64,000 nt of DNA from Myxococcales bacterium (GCA_020633335.1 JACKDU010000009.1:372001-436000), one strand, 5' to 3'. Numbered from the stretch's first letter, positions 48,902-57,928 are shown. Program-made: numbers and translations. Notes: generated by a model from the sequence alone, not told the origin.

Positions 48902-49618
48902 ATGGCGATGGAGATCCCGCCGGCGATCGCGGAGGAGTGGCTGCGGCGGACCAGCGTCGAGTACACCTCCGCGGCCTTGACCCAGGAGCTGACGCTCTGG
49001 CTGATCCAGGTCGGCGCGTCGCCCGATCTGGTCCGCGCGGGGCTGCGGATCGTCGACGACGAGCTGGTCCACGCGGAGCTCGCGTTCGCGGCCGCGCGCG
49101 CCGCGGGGGCGACCGGCGGGCCGGCGCTGATCCGCGAGCGCCTGCGCTACGCGAGGCGCGAGGCGCTGCCGCTCGAGCACGACCTCTTCCGCTACTGCTT
49201 CGCCACCTTCTGCATGGGCGAGACGCTCGCGGTGCGGATCTTCAGCGCGATGCGGGAGGGCGCGAGCGCGCCCGCGGCCCGGGCGGCGCTCGATCGGATC
49301 CTGGTCGACGAGGTCCGCCACCGCGACTTCGGCTGGACCCTCCTCGCCTGGCTCTGCGACGCCTCGCCGGCGGCGGCCCAGCTCCGCGCCCAGGCGCCGG
49401 CGGAGATCGCCGAGCGCCTGGAGCAGTGGTCCCACCGCTACGAGGGCGGCGAGGGCGATCCGCCGCTGGGGCCCGAGGAGGTCGCCTGGGGGCTCCTGCA
49501 CCGGGCGCGGGCGCGGGCGATCTACGGCGAGTGCCTGGCGCGCGACATCATGCCTCGCCTCCGGCGCCTCGGGCTCGCGCCGGCGAGCGCCGCGACTAGG
49601 GCCTCGACTCAGGCTTGA
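48902..49618 (+). CDS. Ferritin-like (diiron) domain protein
   Basis: 238 residues, helical, cytoplasmic. Carboxylate and His ligands are arranged as in ferritin-like proteins: LTQELTLW (helix 1 Glu), DDELVHAELAF (E-x-x-H), GETLAVRIF (helix 3 Glu) and VDEVRHRDFGW (E-x-x-H). A diiron centre is therefore likely. Members include oxidases and hydroxylases of small molecules as well as iron-storage proteins; nothing nearby narrows the role. The ATG at 48902 (or the one at 48908) is used; GGATCCT ends 7 nt upstream. Its 3' end overlaps the convergent FG-GAP gene by 23 bp. Confidence 0.85.
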   Translation: MAMEIPPAIAEEWLRRTSVEYTSAALTQELTLWLIQVGASPDLVRAGLRIVDDELVHAELAFAAARAAGATGGPALIRERLRYARREALPLEHDLFRYCFATFCMGETLAVRIFSAMREGASAPAARAALDRILVDEVRHRDFGWTLLAWLCDASPAAAQLRAQAPAEIAERLEQWSHRYEGGEGDPPLGPEEVAWGLLHRARARAIYGECLARDIMPRLRRLGLAPASAATRASTQA

Positions 49619-51239
49619 TGCAGCCTGTCCCAAAGACCACGCCGACGTGGCCGCCGGGCGACTGGCCGAAGCACTCGTAGACGAGGTCGAGGCGCTCGTC
49701 GCCGTCGACGTCGACGACGTCGACGACGCGGTGCTGGATGCCGGCGAGGGCGACCTTGTCCTCCTCGTAGAAGGCGCCGCGGCCGTCGCCGACGAGGAGC
49801 ACGAGGTCGCCGTGGCGGTCGCGGGCCGGCGACGAGCCGAGGCCGCCGGGGATCGTCGGCAGGAGGAGATCGAGGTGGCCGTCGCCGTCGAAGTCGACGA
49901 GCGCGCCGCCGTGGTAGGCGTTCTCGGGGCCGACGAGGCCGCGGCTTTCGAGGCCGCCGGCGCCGTCGCCCACGAAGAGCTCGACGCGGGCCTCGCCGCA
50001 GTGGACGGCGACGTCGAGGTGGCCGTCCTCGTCGACGTCGCCGATCATCGTGTGCGAGGGCGCGAAGCACGACGCGACGTCGGCGCTCCGGCGGAAGCGG
50101 CCCTTGCCGCGGCCGACCCAGACCTCGATCGAGCGGACGTCGCCCTTGGGGATGACGACGTCGAGGAGGCCGTCGCCGGTGAGATCGGCGGCGCGCATAT
50201 CCTCGGGGGTGAGGAGGCGGCGGGGGTCCTCGGCGTCCTTGACCAGGCGGAGCCAGGGGGCCGTCGACATCTTGCCGCCCTTGCCCCCGCGGAGCACCTC
50301 GACGTGGAAGTAGTGGCTGACGAGGAGGTCGCCCTGGCCGTCGGCGTCGAGGTCGGCGGCGACGATCCCGAGGGGCGTGCGGTAGGTGCTCAGCGACGCG
50401 CCGCGGGCGAAGGAGCCGGCGCCGTCGCCGAGCCAGAGGGTGACGGTCGCGCCGTCGTGGTCCGGGGTTGCGAGGTCGAGGTCGCCGTCGCCGTCGACGT
50501 CGAGGAGCGCGAGGTCGAGGCCGCCGCCCTCGTAGGCGAGGCTGGTGGCGGGCTCGAAGCGGCCGGCGCGGTCGCCCCTCCAGACCCGGATCGCGTGGCC
50601 GCGGGCCGATTCGATCGCCACGAGATCGCGGATCCCGTCGCCGTCGAGGTCGGCGAGCCGGGTGCCGTAGGCGGAGTTTGAGTGGTCGCTGCGGACGAGC
50701 GCGCGGAAGCAGCGGCTCAGGCGCTCGGGGGCGCCCCCGGGCTGCGGGGGCGGAGGCTCCTCGAGCCGATCCGGTGGGGGCTCGGGCGGCGGCTTCCAGG
50801 CGTCGGCGTCCGGCGGTGGCGAGGGCGGAGCGCTCGGAGGAGGGGTCGGCGGGGGCTCGACTGGGAGCGGCGGCGGGGGCTCGGCCGCGGTCGAATCGGG
50901 GGAGGGCGGAGGCGCGTCGCCGTCGCCGCGGATCCACAGCGCGTGGGTCGTCAGGGCGGCGACGAGGCCCGGGCGCCACCAGAGCGCGGACGCGCCGACG
51001 CCGAGGAGGATGAGCGCGAGCGTCACCCGGCGGAGGCCGAGGCGGGGGCTCACCATCACCAGGAGGAGGACCGGAACGATCGGCCAGGTGAGCGCCGCGG
51101 CGAGCCAGCGCGCCCAGAGGGGCCAGCCCGCCGCGCTCGCCAGGGCGCCGGCGAGCCAGGCCGCGGCGAGGCCGATCACGAGGGTGAGGAGCGGCCGAGG
51201 GCGCGATCGCGGCGGCGCCGTCCGGGAGCGGCTCGTCAT
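49596..51239 (-). CDS. Membrane protein with extracytoplasmic FG-GAP/VCBS repeats
   Basis: 547 residues. Three hydrophobic helices (about 18-38, 42-62, 72-92), then a 70-residue Pro-rich spacer (PPPSPPPDADAWKPPPEPPP) that could cross the peptidoglycan. From about residue 180 there are six to seven FG-GAP/VCBS units, each with a calcium-binding DxDxDG loop: ADLDGDGIRDLVAIES, LDVDGDGDLDLATPD, ADLDADGQGDLLVSH, ADLTGDGLLDVVIPK, GDVDEDGHLDVAVHC, VDFDGDGHLDLLLPT, VDVDGDERLDLVYEC. Such repeats fold into a seven-bladed integrin-like propeller. The ATG at 51239 lies just after a TGTATACCT element. Confidence 0.92.
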   Translation of the reverse strand: MTSRSRTAPPRSRPRPLLTLVIGLAAAWLAGALASAAGWPLWARWLAAALTWPIVPVLLLVMVSPRLGLRRVTLALILLGVGASALWWRPGLVAALTTHALWIRGDGDAPPPSPDSTAAEPPPPLPVEPPPTPPPSAPPSPPPDADAWKPPPEPPPDRLEEPPPPQPGGAPERLSRCFRALVRSDHSNSAYGTRLADLDGDGIRDLVAIESARGHAIRVWRGDRAGRFEPATSLAYEGGGLDLALLDVDGDGDLDLATPDHDGATVTLWLGDGAGSFARGASLSTYRTPLGIVAADLDADGQGDLLVSHYFHVEVLRGGKGGKMSTAPWLRLVKDAEDPRRLLTPEDMRAADLTGDGLLDVVIPKGDVRSIEVWVGRGKGRFRRSADVASCFAPSHTMIGDVDEDGHLDVAVHCGEARVELFVGDGAGGLESRGLVGPENAYHGGALVDFDGDGHLDLLLPTIPGGLGSSPARDRHGDLVLLVGDGRGAFYEEDKVALAGIQHRVVDVVDVDGDERLDLVYECFGQSPGGHVGVVFGTGCIKPESRP

Positions 51240-51385
51240 CGTCGAGGTATACACCGCGCGGGCGAGCCGCGCGTCGCGGAGTCCCTGCGGAGGGCGCGGA
51301 TCCGCCGGATCCGGGCCGATCCCGCGGCGAGGCAGCGGCGGGCGGGATCTTCGGGCGATGGGGGCCCGCGCGGCCGCGCCGATCG

Positions 51386-51394
51386 TGGCAGACT
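51386..51394 (+). promoter_or_regulatory. Candidate -10 element, PLP decarboxylase gene
   Basis: TGGCAGACT, 8 nt before the ATG at 51403; the hexamer starts CA rather than TA, but the spacing fits the window-wide pattern. Confidence 0.35.
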
Positions 51395-51402
51395 CGCGCG
51401 CC

Positions 51403-53394
51403 ATGCCGCTCGCCGTCGAGGACCGGACCACGCGCACCCAGATCACCGTCGATGGGGCGCTCGACGCGGAGCTGGTCGACGCGCTCGCGGGGGCCCTCGC
51501 CGCCCACGCGGAGCGCCGCGGTCGGCCGCCGATCTTCGTCGACCTCAAGGGGTGCCCGGCGCTCGACGAGGCGCTCGTCCCTCGCCTCCAGGCCGCGGTG
51601 CTCGGCGTCGAGGGGGGCGTGGCGGCGCCGGTGCCCTGCCTCCGCTTCGTCAACGCCGCGCCCGAGGTCGAGCGCGCGCTGGTCGACGCCGGCCTCGGCG
51701 TCCACCTCCTCGGCGCCCCGCCGCCGGCGCCCGAGCGCGGCCCGGCCCGTCACTACGCCGAGCTGGTCGAGCAGCTCCGCGTCGCCTTCCCCTCGCCGAC
51801 CTCCGATCCGCCGCGCGACGCCTACTTCGTCTATTCGATCGCCCGCGGCCTCGATCGCGTCGACCGGATGAAGGGCGAGCGCCCCTACCTCGGCGAGCGG
51901 CGGCCCCTCGACTACACGCGGGCGCGGGCGGCGAGGCTCGACGGGCCGATGCGCTCGGTCGAGGCGGTGATCGAGGAGCTCGCCGGCTACCTCGAGGGGC
52001 TGACTATTTGGAGCCACCCGCGGGCCCAGGAGAACGTGGTGCCGCCAGCGACGATCCCGTCGATCGTCGGCTCGCTCCTCGCGGCCGCCTACAACCCCAA
52101 CGTGATCTGGGACGAGTACAGCCGGCGGATCGGCGAGGCCGAGGTCGAGGCCGCGGCGATCGTCGCCGATCTCGTCGGCTACGACGCCGAGCGCTCGGCC
52201 GGCGTCTTCACCTGGGGCGGCACCGGGACGGTCTTCTACGGGATCCGCCTCGGCGTCGAGAAGGCGTCCCCGGGGGCCTTTTCCCGGGGGATCCGCGCGG
52301 ACCTCAAGGTGGTCGCGTCGGAGGCGAGCCACTACGCCAAGCTCACCGCGCTCGGCTGGCTGGGGATCGGCACCGACAACCTGGTGACGATCCCGGCCGA
52401 CGCCGACAACGCGATCGACCTGGAGGCGCTGGAGAGCGAGCTGCGCCGCCTCTGCGCCGCCGGCGAGCGGATCGCCTGCATCCTGCCGACGATGGGGACG
52501 ACCGACGCCTTCTCGATCGATCACCTCGCCCAGGTCGCGGCGATCCGCGACGCGCTGGTGGTGGAGTTCGGCCTCGACTACACCCCGCATATCCACGCCG
52601 ACGCGGTGATCGGCTGGGCCTGGGCGGTCTTCCGCGACTACGACTTTGACCGCAACCCGCTGGCGTTCCCGCCGCGGACGCTGCGCTCGCTCTGGGACGT
52701 CAACGCCCACGTCTGCGCGCTCGACCGCGCCGATTCGATCGGCGTCGACTTTCACAAGACCGGGTTCACGCCCTACGTGTCGAGCCTCTTCTTGGTCCGC
52801 GATCGGAGCGACTTCGAGCTGATCAGCCGCGACCGCGAGGCGATGCCCTATCTCTTTCAATTCGGGAGCTACCACCCCGGGGTGTTCACGATGGAGACCT
52901 CGCGGGCGGGCTCGTCGGTGCTCGCCGCGCTGGCCAACCTCCGCCTCTTCGGCAAGGACGGGATGCGGGCGCTCATCGGGCATCTGGTCGGCGCGGCCGA
53001 GGAGCTGCGGGCGGCGATCGAGCGCTCGCGCTTTGGCGTGGTGGTGAATGACTACAACCACGGGCCGGTGACGCTCTTTCGGGTCTACCCCGAGGGGGTC
53101 GACCCCGAGGTCACGTATCGCCGCGAGCTGAGCGACCCCGGGGCCGGGGAGCTCGTCGAGGCGAACAACGAGTACATCCACCGGGTGTACGCGGCGCTGC
53201 GGAGGCAGATGGACGCGGGGGATGGGGTGGCGTTGTCGCTGACGGAGCGGTACAGGGACGCGGCGAGCGGGCGGGCGATCGTCGCGCTGAAGTCGTTTGT
53301 GATGAGTCCGTTTGTGGATGCGGGGGCGATGGGGGAGGTGGTGGCGTGTCTTGGGCGGGCGCGGGATGAGGTGGCGGCGGGAGGGGCGGAATAG
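51403..53394 (+). CDS. STAS-like domain fused to PLP-dependent group II decarboxylase
   Basis: 663 residues. Residues about 1-110 (RTQITVDGALDAELVDALAG, PIFVDLKGCPALDEALVPRL, CLRFVNAAPEVERALVDAGL) have the strand-helix pattern of STAS anti-sigma-antagonist domains. From about 130 on is a type I-fold PLP enzyme related to glutamate/tyrosine/aromatic amino acid decarboxylases: NPNVIWDEYSR, GVFTWGGTGTVFYGIRLG, EASHYAKLTALGWLGIG, TPHIHADAVIGWAWAVF (His and Asp for PLP) and DSIGVDFHKTGFTPYVSSLF with the Schiff-base Lys. Products would be an amine and carbon dioxide. A STAS-type N-domain is unusual and may regulate or localise the enzyme. The substrate is unknown. Confidence 0.9.
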   Translation: MPLAVEDRTTRTQITVDGALDAELVDALAGALAAHAERRGRPPIFVDLKGCPALDEALVPRLQAAVLGVEGGVAAPVPCLRFVNAAPEVERALVDAGLGVHLLGAPPPAPERGPARHYAELVEQLRVAFPSPTSDPPRDAYFVYSIARGLDRVDRMKGERPYLGERRPLDYTRARAARLDGPMRSVEAVIEELAGYLEGLTIWSHPRAQENVVPPATIPSIVGSLLAAAYNPNVIWDEYSRRIGEAEVEAAAIVADLVGYDAERSAGVFTWGGTGTVFYGIRLGVEKASPGAFSRGIRADLKVVASEASHYAKLTALGWLGIGTDNLVTIPADADNAIDLEALESELRRLCAAGERIACILPTMGTTDAFSIDHLAQVAAIRDALVVEFGLDYTPHIHADAVIGWAWAVFRDYDFDRNPLAFPPRTLRSLWDVNAHVCALDRADSIGVDFHKTGFTPYVSSLFLVRDRSDFELISRDREAMPYLFQFGSYHPGVFTMETSRAGSSVLAALANLRLFGKDGMRALIGHLVGAAEELRAAIERSRFGVVVNDYNHGPVTLFRVYPEGVDPEVTYRRELSDPGAGELVEANNEYIHRVYAALRRQMDAGDGVALSLTERYRDAASGRAIVALKSFVMSPFVDAGAMGEVVACLGRARDEVAAGGAE

Positions 53395-53562
53395 CGCGGG
53401 GGTGGAGCGTGCCGGTCGGCGGGGTCGCGGCTTTGCAGGGTGAGCGCCGAGGAGTAGGCTCTTGGCAGGCCCGCGGAGAGGTTTTCGTGCGATGTTTGGA
53501 GGAGGCGCTTTGAATCGAGTTCTGTCACCGTCGCGTCCGGTGAGGCTGCTCCCACGGTGCCA

Positions 53563-54312
53563 ATGAACCCTCCGATGCCCACCACGAGCAGTCTCAGGCT
53601 CGCTTCGCTTGCGCTCATCGCACTCGCAGCGTGTGTCCGCATCGACACCCACACGACCTCCAGTGCTCCCGTCCTCGCCCAGGAGATGGCCGGCATGATC
53701 GGCGACGGCGAGAGCCTGGCCTGTCGCCCTGCGAGCGACAACGCGCTCGAGTGTATCTGGACCCGACCTGTGCCCTATCATGTGACCCAGTACCTTCGCG
53801 GAGTCAGGCAGGCATCCGAGGTCGTCGTGGTCGGAGATGCGCTGCTCTGCGCGGTCGTCGGCGGGCGTAGCGTCCGGTGCCTCCTCGCCGGAAAGGGGCG
53901 GGGAGAGACCTTTCGCGGGAGGCGACGACGACTCCTTCCGATCCTCTTCGAGGATGGATTTTGTGTGGCCGAGCGGAGAGAGGGTCTCCGGTGTCGATGG
54001 TTCAGTCAGAGCCAACACACCTTTCATGTCCAGGCGTCGCACCTCAGGGAGATTGTGTCGTTTGATGGCGGAGTTTGCATCTGCAGGGGAGGCGGCTACG
54101 GCTCCACCTGCATCGTCCGCAGCGAGGAAGCGCCTCGTCCGCGTATCTCCGCGGCCGGTGAGGAGGAGAAGCTGTCGGTCGAGAAGCTCCGGATTGTTCG
54201 CGTCTACGGCGCGTTCCCCGGCTCGGACCGCGACATCTGCGACGACATCAGAGAGGACAGCGACCAGGCATCTGCGCTTCAGCCGGCAGGCACTTCGCCG
54301 TCCGGCGAGTAG
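53563..54312 (+). CDS. Lipoprotein of the lower-G+C island
   Basis: 249 residues from the ATG at 53563 (an alternative ATG is at 53575). Signal peptide RLASLALIALAAC with lipobox. The body has regularly spaced Cys (LACRPASDNALECIWTR, LLCAVVGGRSVRCLLA, GFCVAERREGLRCRW, VCICRGGGYGSTCIV): four copies of a ~35-residue unit with C-x(8-12)-C-x-W-like ends, as in RCC1- or propeller-like secreted repeats. G+C and codon choice are clearly below the flanking genes, and the next gene starts 33 nt downstream. Acquired DNA is likely; function unknown. Confidence 0.78.
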   Translation: MNPPMPTTSSLRLASLALIALAACVRIDTHTTSSAPVLAQEMAGMIGDGESLACRPASDNALECIWTRPVPYHVTQYLRGVRQASEVVVVGDALLCAVVGGRSVRCLLAGKGRGETFRGRRRRLLPILFEDGFCVAERREGLRCRWFSQSQHTFHVQASHLREIVSFDGGVCICRGGGYGSTCIVRSEEAPRPRISAAGEEEKLSVEKLRIVRVYGAFPGSDRDICDDIREDSDQASALQPAGTSPSGE

Positions 54313-54345
54313 CCCGCGGCGTGACCGCCGCTAGTGAGGTGAATC

Positions 54346-55272
54346 ATGACTCAGCGAGCAATCGAGTACGTCGGATGTGGCCTCTCCGGCCGCCGCACGT
54401 CCATCAGGCAGGCGCTGCGGCACATGGATCTCGTCCTTGATTCCAGCGACGATGTGCGCTGCGTCTCCTGGGCTGGCAGACAGCTTTCGCTGGGTCTGTC
54501 CCGAAGCCGCGCCCACGCCGTCTATGACATCCAGAGGTGGCCGGATCTTCCCCCGGGCATCACGAGGGAGATTGAGCGGCTCTGCGCTGCCGACGGAATT
54601 GTCTTCGTACTGGACAGCCAGGCAGATTGCTGGGAGAGAAATGTGGAGGCACTCGAAGCATTGGTGGCCGATCTCGGCGTGGTCGGACGATCGCTGGACG
54701 AAGTGCCCGTCGTCTTCCAGATCAACAAGCGAGACGTGCCTGGCAATTTGGGCGTGGAGGCGTTTCTAGAGGGATTCTCGTCGAAGAGGTGCCGGCATGT
54801 TGAGTCTGTGGCGACTCAAGGCCTGGGGGTGCTTGAGGCGCTCTCGGCGGTCATGTCTCTTGTGGAGACGAGACGCTGCGCTACCAGGTCTCGAAACCCA
54901 CTGACGAGAAGCGCCCCCGCGGAAAGCAGCGCTTCGCGAGCGAGAGCGATGCGCTACTCCTCAGCGAAGACCTCGTCCAGGCTCTTCGCCGTCAGCACAC
55001 GCCCGGCCCAGGTCTCGATCACCGCGCACTCCGTGCACTCGAGGACCCGCCGGCGGAGCTCGTCCGATACCGCGAAGCCGCGGAGCTCGAGGAGCTTGAG
55101 GAGGAGCCTGGCCTCGCCCTCGGCCTTGCCCTCGGCCTTGCCCTTGGCCTCGCCCTCCGCGAAGTACTTGCGGGCGAAGTCGCTCTGGTATTGGTATCCG
55201 GTGGTGGACATGAGCTGCTCCAGTGCGGCCCTCGCGGCGCTGCCGAGGAGCGCGAGGACGAAGTCAGGGTAG
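54346..55272 (+). CDS. MglA-like small GTPase with degenerate P-loop and aberrant 3' end
   Basis: Residues 1-175 resemble MglA-type Ras-like GTPases: VFVLDSQADCWERNVEALEA, VPVVFQINKRDVPGNLGVEA (NKRD, 127-130, guanine recognition) and VESVATQGLGVLEAL. The P-loop is GCGLSGRRTS (10-19), so the Walker A Lys is Arg; nucleotide hydrolysis is doubtful. The family-like part ends near residue 178 (54880). The rest of the frame (to 55272) is Ser/Arg-rich and mostly antisense to the nuclease gene at 54954, so the original stop was probably lost in a rearrangement. GAGGTGA lies just before the ATG. Lower G+C than its surroundings. Its partner may be the lipoprotein upstream. Confidence 0.65.
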   Translation: MTQRAIEYVGCGLSGRRTSIRQALRHMDLVLDSSDDVRCVSWAGRQLSLGLSRSRAHAVYDIQRWPDLPPGITREIERLCAADGIVFVLDSQADCWERNVEALEALVADLGVVGRSLDEVPVVFQINKRDVPGNLGVEAFLEGFSSKRCRHVESVATQGLGVLEALSAVMSLVETRRCATRSRNPLTRSAPAESSASRARAMRYSSAKTSSRLFAVSTRPAQVSITAHSVHSRTRRRSSSDTAKPRSSRSLRRSLASPSALPSALPLASPSAKYLRAKSLWYWYPVVDMSCSSAALAALPRSARTKSG

Positions 55273-55835
55273 AAGGTTCCGCGCTCTCTGTCGAGCCCGT
55301 GGGCGGCCGCCAGCGCCGCCAGGGCGACCTCCTCGACCCCGGGCTCGCTGGCGTGGGCGGCGACGGAGAGGACCGCGAGCTCGGGGGTGGCGCGGGCCTC
55401 GTCGAAGTCGGTGATCCGCGGGATTGTGTCGGGGCCGAGGACCCGCGGGCGGAGGATGCAGCAGCCCTCGCCGAGGTCGATCGGCTCGGCGCACCAGGCG
55501 GCGACCTCGCGGTCGAGCGCGAGCACCACCAGGACGACCGGGCAGGCGAGGCGCACGCGCGGGCCGGCGACGTAGAGCGGCCAGGTCCAGCGCTTGCGGG
55601 GGTCGACCTCGGTCTGGGCCTCGACGACGAAGGCCATCGTCGGCCGTTTGGGATCGTCGCCGACGACGACGACCGCGTCGGCCCGGTACTCGGCGAGGTT
55701 GAGGTCGACGAACTCGGCGGCGCTGACCCGGGTCGCCGCCGCGTTGACCTGCCTCTCCGGCCAGACGAGGCTCGGGATGATCGACGGCGCGTTGCGGACG
55801 AGCTGGACCAGCGCCTCGTGCGGGAGCTTCGGCAT
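54954..55835 (-). CDS. Rpn/PD-(D/E)XK nuclease family (transposase-like) protein
   Basis: 293 residues. The N-terminal two thirds match the large Rpn-like family of myxobacteria and cyanobacteria: VDLNLAEYRADAVVVVGDDP, MAFVVEAQTEVDPRKRWTWP (E-x-Q/K of a PD-(D/E)XK core) and PVVLVVLALDREVAAWCAEP. The C-terminus has YQSDFARKYFAEGEAKGKAE, a run of Gly-Glu-Ala-Lys repeats and then AVIETWAGRVLTAKSLDEVF. Such proteins are linked to recombination and are often in many copies. CGCTAGGTT ends 9 nt before the ATG. It sits at the border of the lower-G+C island, overlapping the read-through frame of the GTPase. Confidence 0.88.
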   Translation of the reverse strand: MPKLPHEALVQLVRNAPSIIPSLVWPERQVNAAATRVSAAEFVDLNLAEYRADAVVVVGDDPKRPTMAFVVEAQTEVDPRKRWTWPLYVAGPRVRLACPVVLVVLALDREVAAWCAEPIDLGEGCCILRPRVLGPDTIPRITDFDEARATPELAVLSVAAHASEPGVEEVALAALAAAHGLDRERGTFYPDFVLALLGSAARAALEQLMSTTGYQYQSDFARKYFAEGEAKGKAEGKAEGEARLLLKLLELRGFAVSDELRRRVLECTECAVIETWAGRVLTAKSLDEVFAEE

Positions 55836-55844
55836 CGCGCGCGG

Positions 55845-55853
55845 AACCTAGCG
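55845..55853 (-). promoter_or_regulatory. Extended -10 element, Rpn-type gene
   Basis: Minus-strand CGCTAGGTT, 9 nt before the ATG at 55835. Confidence 0.45.
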
Positions 55854-55924
55854 CGGATCTGCGCGCGTGCAAGGCAAGGAGTGTCGTGATTTGGAGTGGG
55901 CGGCGTTCGTCGCGCGCCGAATCC

Positions 55925-57814
55925 CTACGCCGCCCCGAAGCGCCCGACCCCGCGGGCCCGCAGGGCCGCGCTGATCTCGACCAGAATCACCGGATCATCG
56001 ATCGTCGCCGGCACGGGCACCTCGGCCTCGACCGCGAGGCGCCGCAGGGTCCGGCGGAGGATCTTGCCGGAGCGGGTCTTGGGCAGGCGGCCGACGACGA
56101 CCGCCTGCTTGAAGACCGCGATCGCGCCGATCTGCTCGCGGATCGCCGCGACCAGGGCGCGCTCGAGCTCGGCGGGGTCGATCCGGACGCCGTCGGCGAG
56201 GACCACGAAGCCGATCGGCACCTGGCCGCGGAGCGGATCGTCGATTCCGACCACCGCGCATTCGGCGACCGCGGGGTGCTTGGCGACCACGGCCTCCATC
56301 TCGCCGGTCGAGAGGCGGTGGCCGGCGACGTTGATCACGTCGTCGATCCTCCCCAGGATATAGACATAGCCGTCCTCGTCGATGTAGCCGCCGTCGCTGG
56401 TCAGATAATAGCCAGGGTAGCGCGCGAGGTAGGACTCGAGGAATCGCGGGTGATCGTTCCAGAGGGTCGTGAAGGCGCCCGGGGCGAGCGGCAGGCGGAC
56501 GGCGATGTCGCCGGTCTCGCCGGCCGGGCAGGGGGTCCCGTCCTCGTGGAGGATCACGACGTCGTAGCCGGGGACCGGGCGGCCGGCGCTGCCCGCCCGG
56601 ACCTCACCGGCTTCGAGGCCCTGGCCATAGGCGACCATCGGCCAGCCGGTCTCGGTCTGCCACCAGTGATCGAGCGCCGGCTTGCCGGTGCGCTCGCTGA
56701 GCCAGGCGAGGGTCGGCGGATCGAGGCGCTCGCCGGCGACGAAGATCGCCCGCAGCTTCGACAAGTCGCGGCCGCGGAGGCCCTCGCCCTCGGCGTCCTC
56801 CTTGCGGATCGCCCGAAAGGCCGTCGGCGCGGTGAAGAAGACGGCGACCTGGTGCTCCTCGATCACCCGCCAAAAGGCGCCCGCGTCGGGGGTCCGGACC
56901 GGCTTGCCCTCGTAGAGGACGGTCGTGCAGCCGGCGATCAGCGGCCCGTAGACGATGTAGGAGTGGCCGACGACCCAGCCGACGTCGCTCGCCGCCCAGA
57001 AGACCTCGCCGGGGCGGACGCCGTAGATCGCCTCCATGCTGTAGCGGAGCGCGGTCGCGTGGCCGCCGTGGTCGCGGACGACCCCCTTCGGGCGGCCGGT
57101 GGTCCCCGAGGTGTAGAGGATGTAGAGGGGGTCGGAGCCGGCGACCGGGACCGGATCGACGAGCGGCGCCCGGTCGACGAGCGTCCGCCACTCGAGCTCG
57201 ACAGCGGCGAGGGTGACCGGCGCCTCCGGGCGCTCAAGCACGACGACGTGCTCGGGGGCGTGGCTCGCCAGGGCGAGCGCGTCGCGGACCAGCGGCATGT
57301 AGGGGATCACCCGGCTCCCCTCGATCCCGCAGGTCGCGGTGAGGAGCACCCGCGGGGCGGCGTCGTCGATCCGGGTCGCCAGCTCGGGCGGCGCGAAGCC
57401 GCCGAAGACCACGCTGTGGATCGCGCCGAGGCGGGCGCAGGCCAGCATCGCCATCGCCGCCTCGGGGATCATCGGCATGTAGATGATCACCCGATCGCCC
57501 TTGCCGACGCCGAGGCCCCGGAGGGCGCCGGCGAGGCGGGCGACGTCATCGCGGAGCTCGGCGAAGGTCCAGCGTCGCTGGGTCTGGGTGACCGGCGAGT
57601 CGTAGATCAGCGCGACCTGATCGCCGCGGCCGTTGGCGACGTGGTGATCGAGGGCGAGGTCGCAGGTGTTGAGCTCGCCGTCGGGGAACCACGCCCACGA
57701 GCCGTCGTCGGCGCGGCGGAGGGTCGTCGTCGGCGGCCGCGTCCACGCCAGGCGCGCGGCCTGCTCCGCCCAGAAGCCCTCGGGGTCCGCGATCCATCGC
57801 GCGTAGTCGGACAT
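55925..57814 (-). CDS. prpE: Propionyl-CoA (acyl-CoA) synthetase
   Basis: 629 residues, full length for the acetyl/propionyl-CoA synthetase family. AMP-forming motifs: LYILYTSGTTGRPKGVVRDH (P-loop), WAASDVGWVVGHSYIVYGPL, DHWWQTETGWPM, YLTSDGGYIDEDGYVYILGR, DDVINVAGHRLSTGEME and the catalytic Lys near the end in RLPKTRSGKILRR. WWQTETGWP with the upstream GHSYIVYGPL fits PrpE-type rather than acetyl-CoA synthetase, but acetate or propionate preference cannot be read with certainty. It forms acyl-AMP and then acyl-CoA in the cytoplasm. GGAGG lies about 9 nt before the ATG, and CCGTAGAAT ends 19 nt upstream, so this gene is leadered. Confidence 0.93.
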   Translation of the reverse strand: MSDYARWIADPEGFWAEQAARLAWTRPPTTTLRRADDGSWAWFPDGELNTCDLALDHHVANGRGDQVALIYDSPVTQTQRRWTFAELRDDVARLAGALRGLGVGKGDRVIIYMPMIPEAAMAMLACARLGAIHSVVFGGFAPPELATRIDDAAPRVLLTATCGIEGSRVIPYMPLVRDALALASHAPEHVVVLERPEAPVTLAAVELEWRTLVDRAPLVDPVPVAGSDPLYILYTSGTTGRPKGVVRDHGGHATALRYSMEAIYGVRPGEVFWAASDVGWVVGHSYIVYGPLIAGCTTVLYEGKPVRTPDAGAFWRVIEEHQVAVFFTAPTAFRAIRKEDAEGEGLRGRDLSKLRAIFVAGERLDPPTLAWLSERTGKPALDHWWQTETGWPMVAYGQGLEAGEVRAGSAGRPVPGYDVVILHEDGTPCPAGETGDIAVRLPLAPGAFTTLWNDHPRFLESYLARYPGYYLTSDGGYIDEDGYVYILGRIDDVINVAGHRLSTGEMEAVVAKHPAVAECAVVGIDDPLRGQVPIGFVVLADGVRIDPAELERALVAAIREQIGAIAVFKQAVVVGRLPKTRSGKILRRTLRRLAVEAEVPVPATIDDPVILVEISAALRARGVGRFGAA

Positions 57815-57928
57815 TGTTCGCCTCCGCCGGGCATTCTACGGGGTCTGCGTCGGCGGCTCGGCGTTTGCCCGTGAGGGCTCGATTGACGGGCGTTGGCGCA
57901 AGTTCGCGCGGCGCGCAGGCGCGCGTCG

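Noticed and set aside
49609..54042. 1477-codon - strand open frame
   Set aside because: It shadows the FG-GAP gene in another frame and the decarboxylase in antisense; composition is Arg/Pro/Ala-rich with no motif.
54954..55835. Insertion sequence around the Rpn-type nuclease
   Set aside because: No terminal inverted repeats or target-site duplication could be found around the gene.
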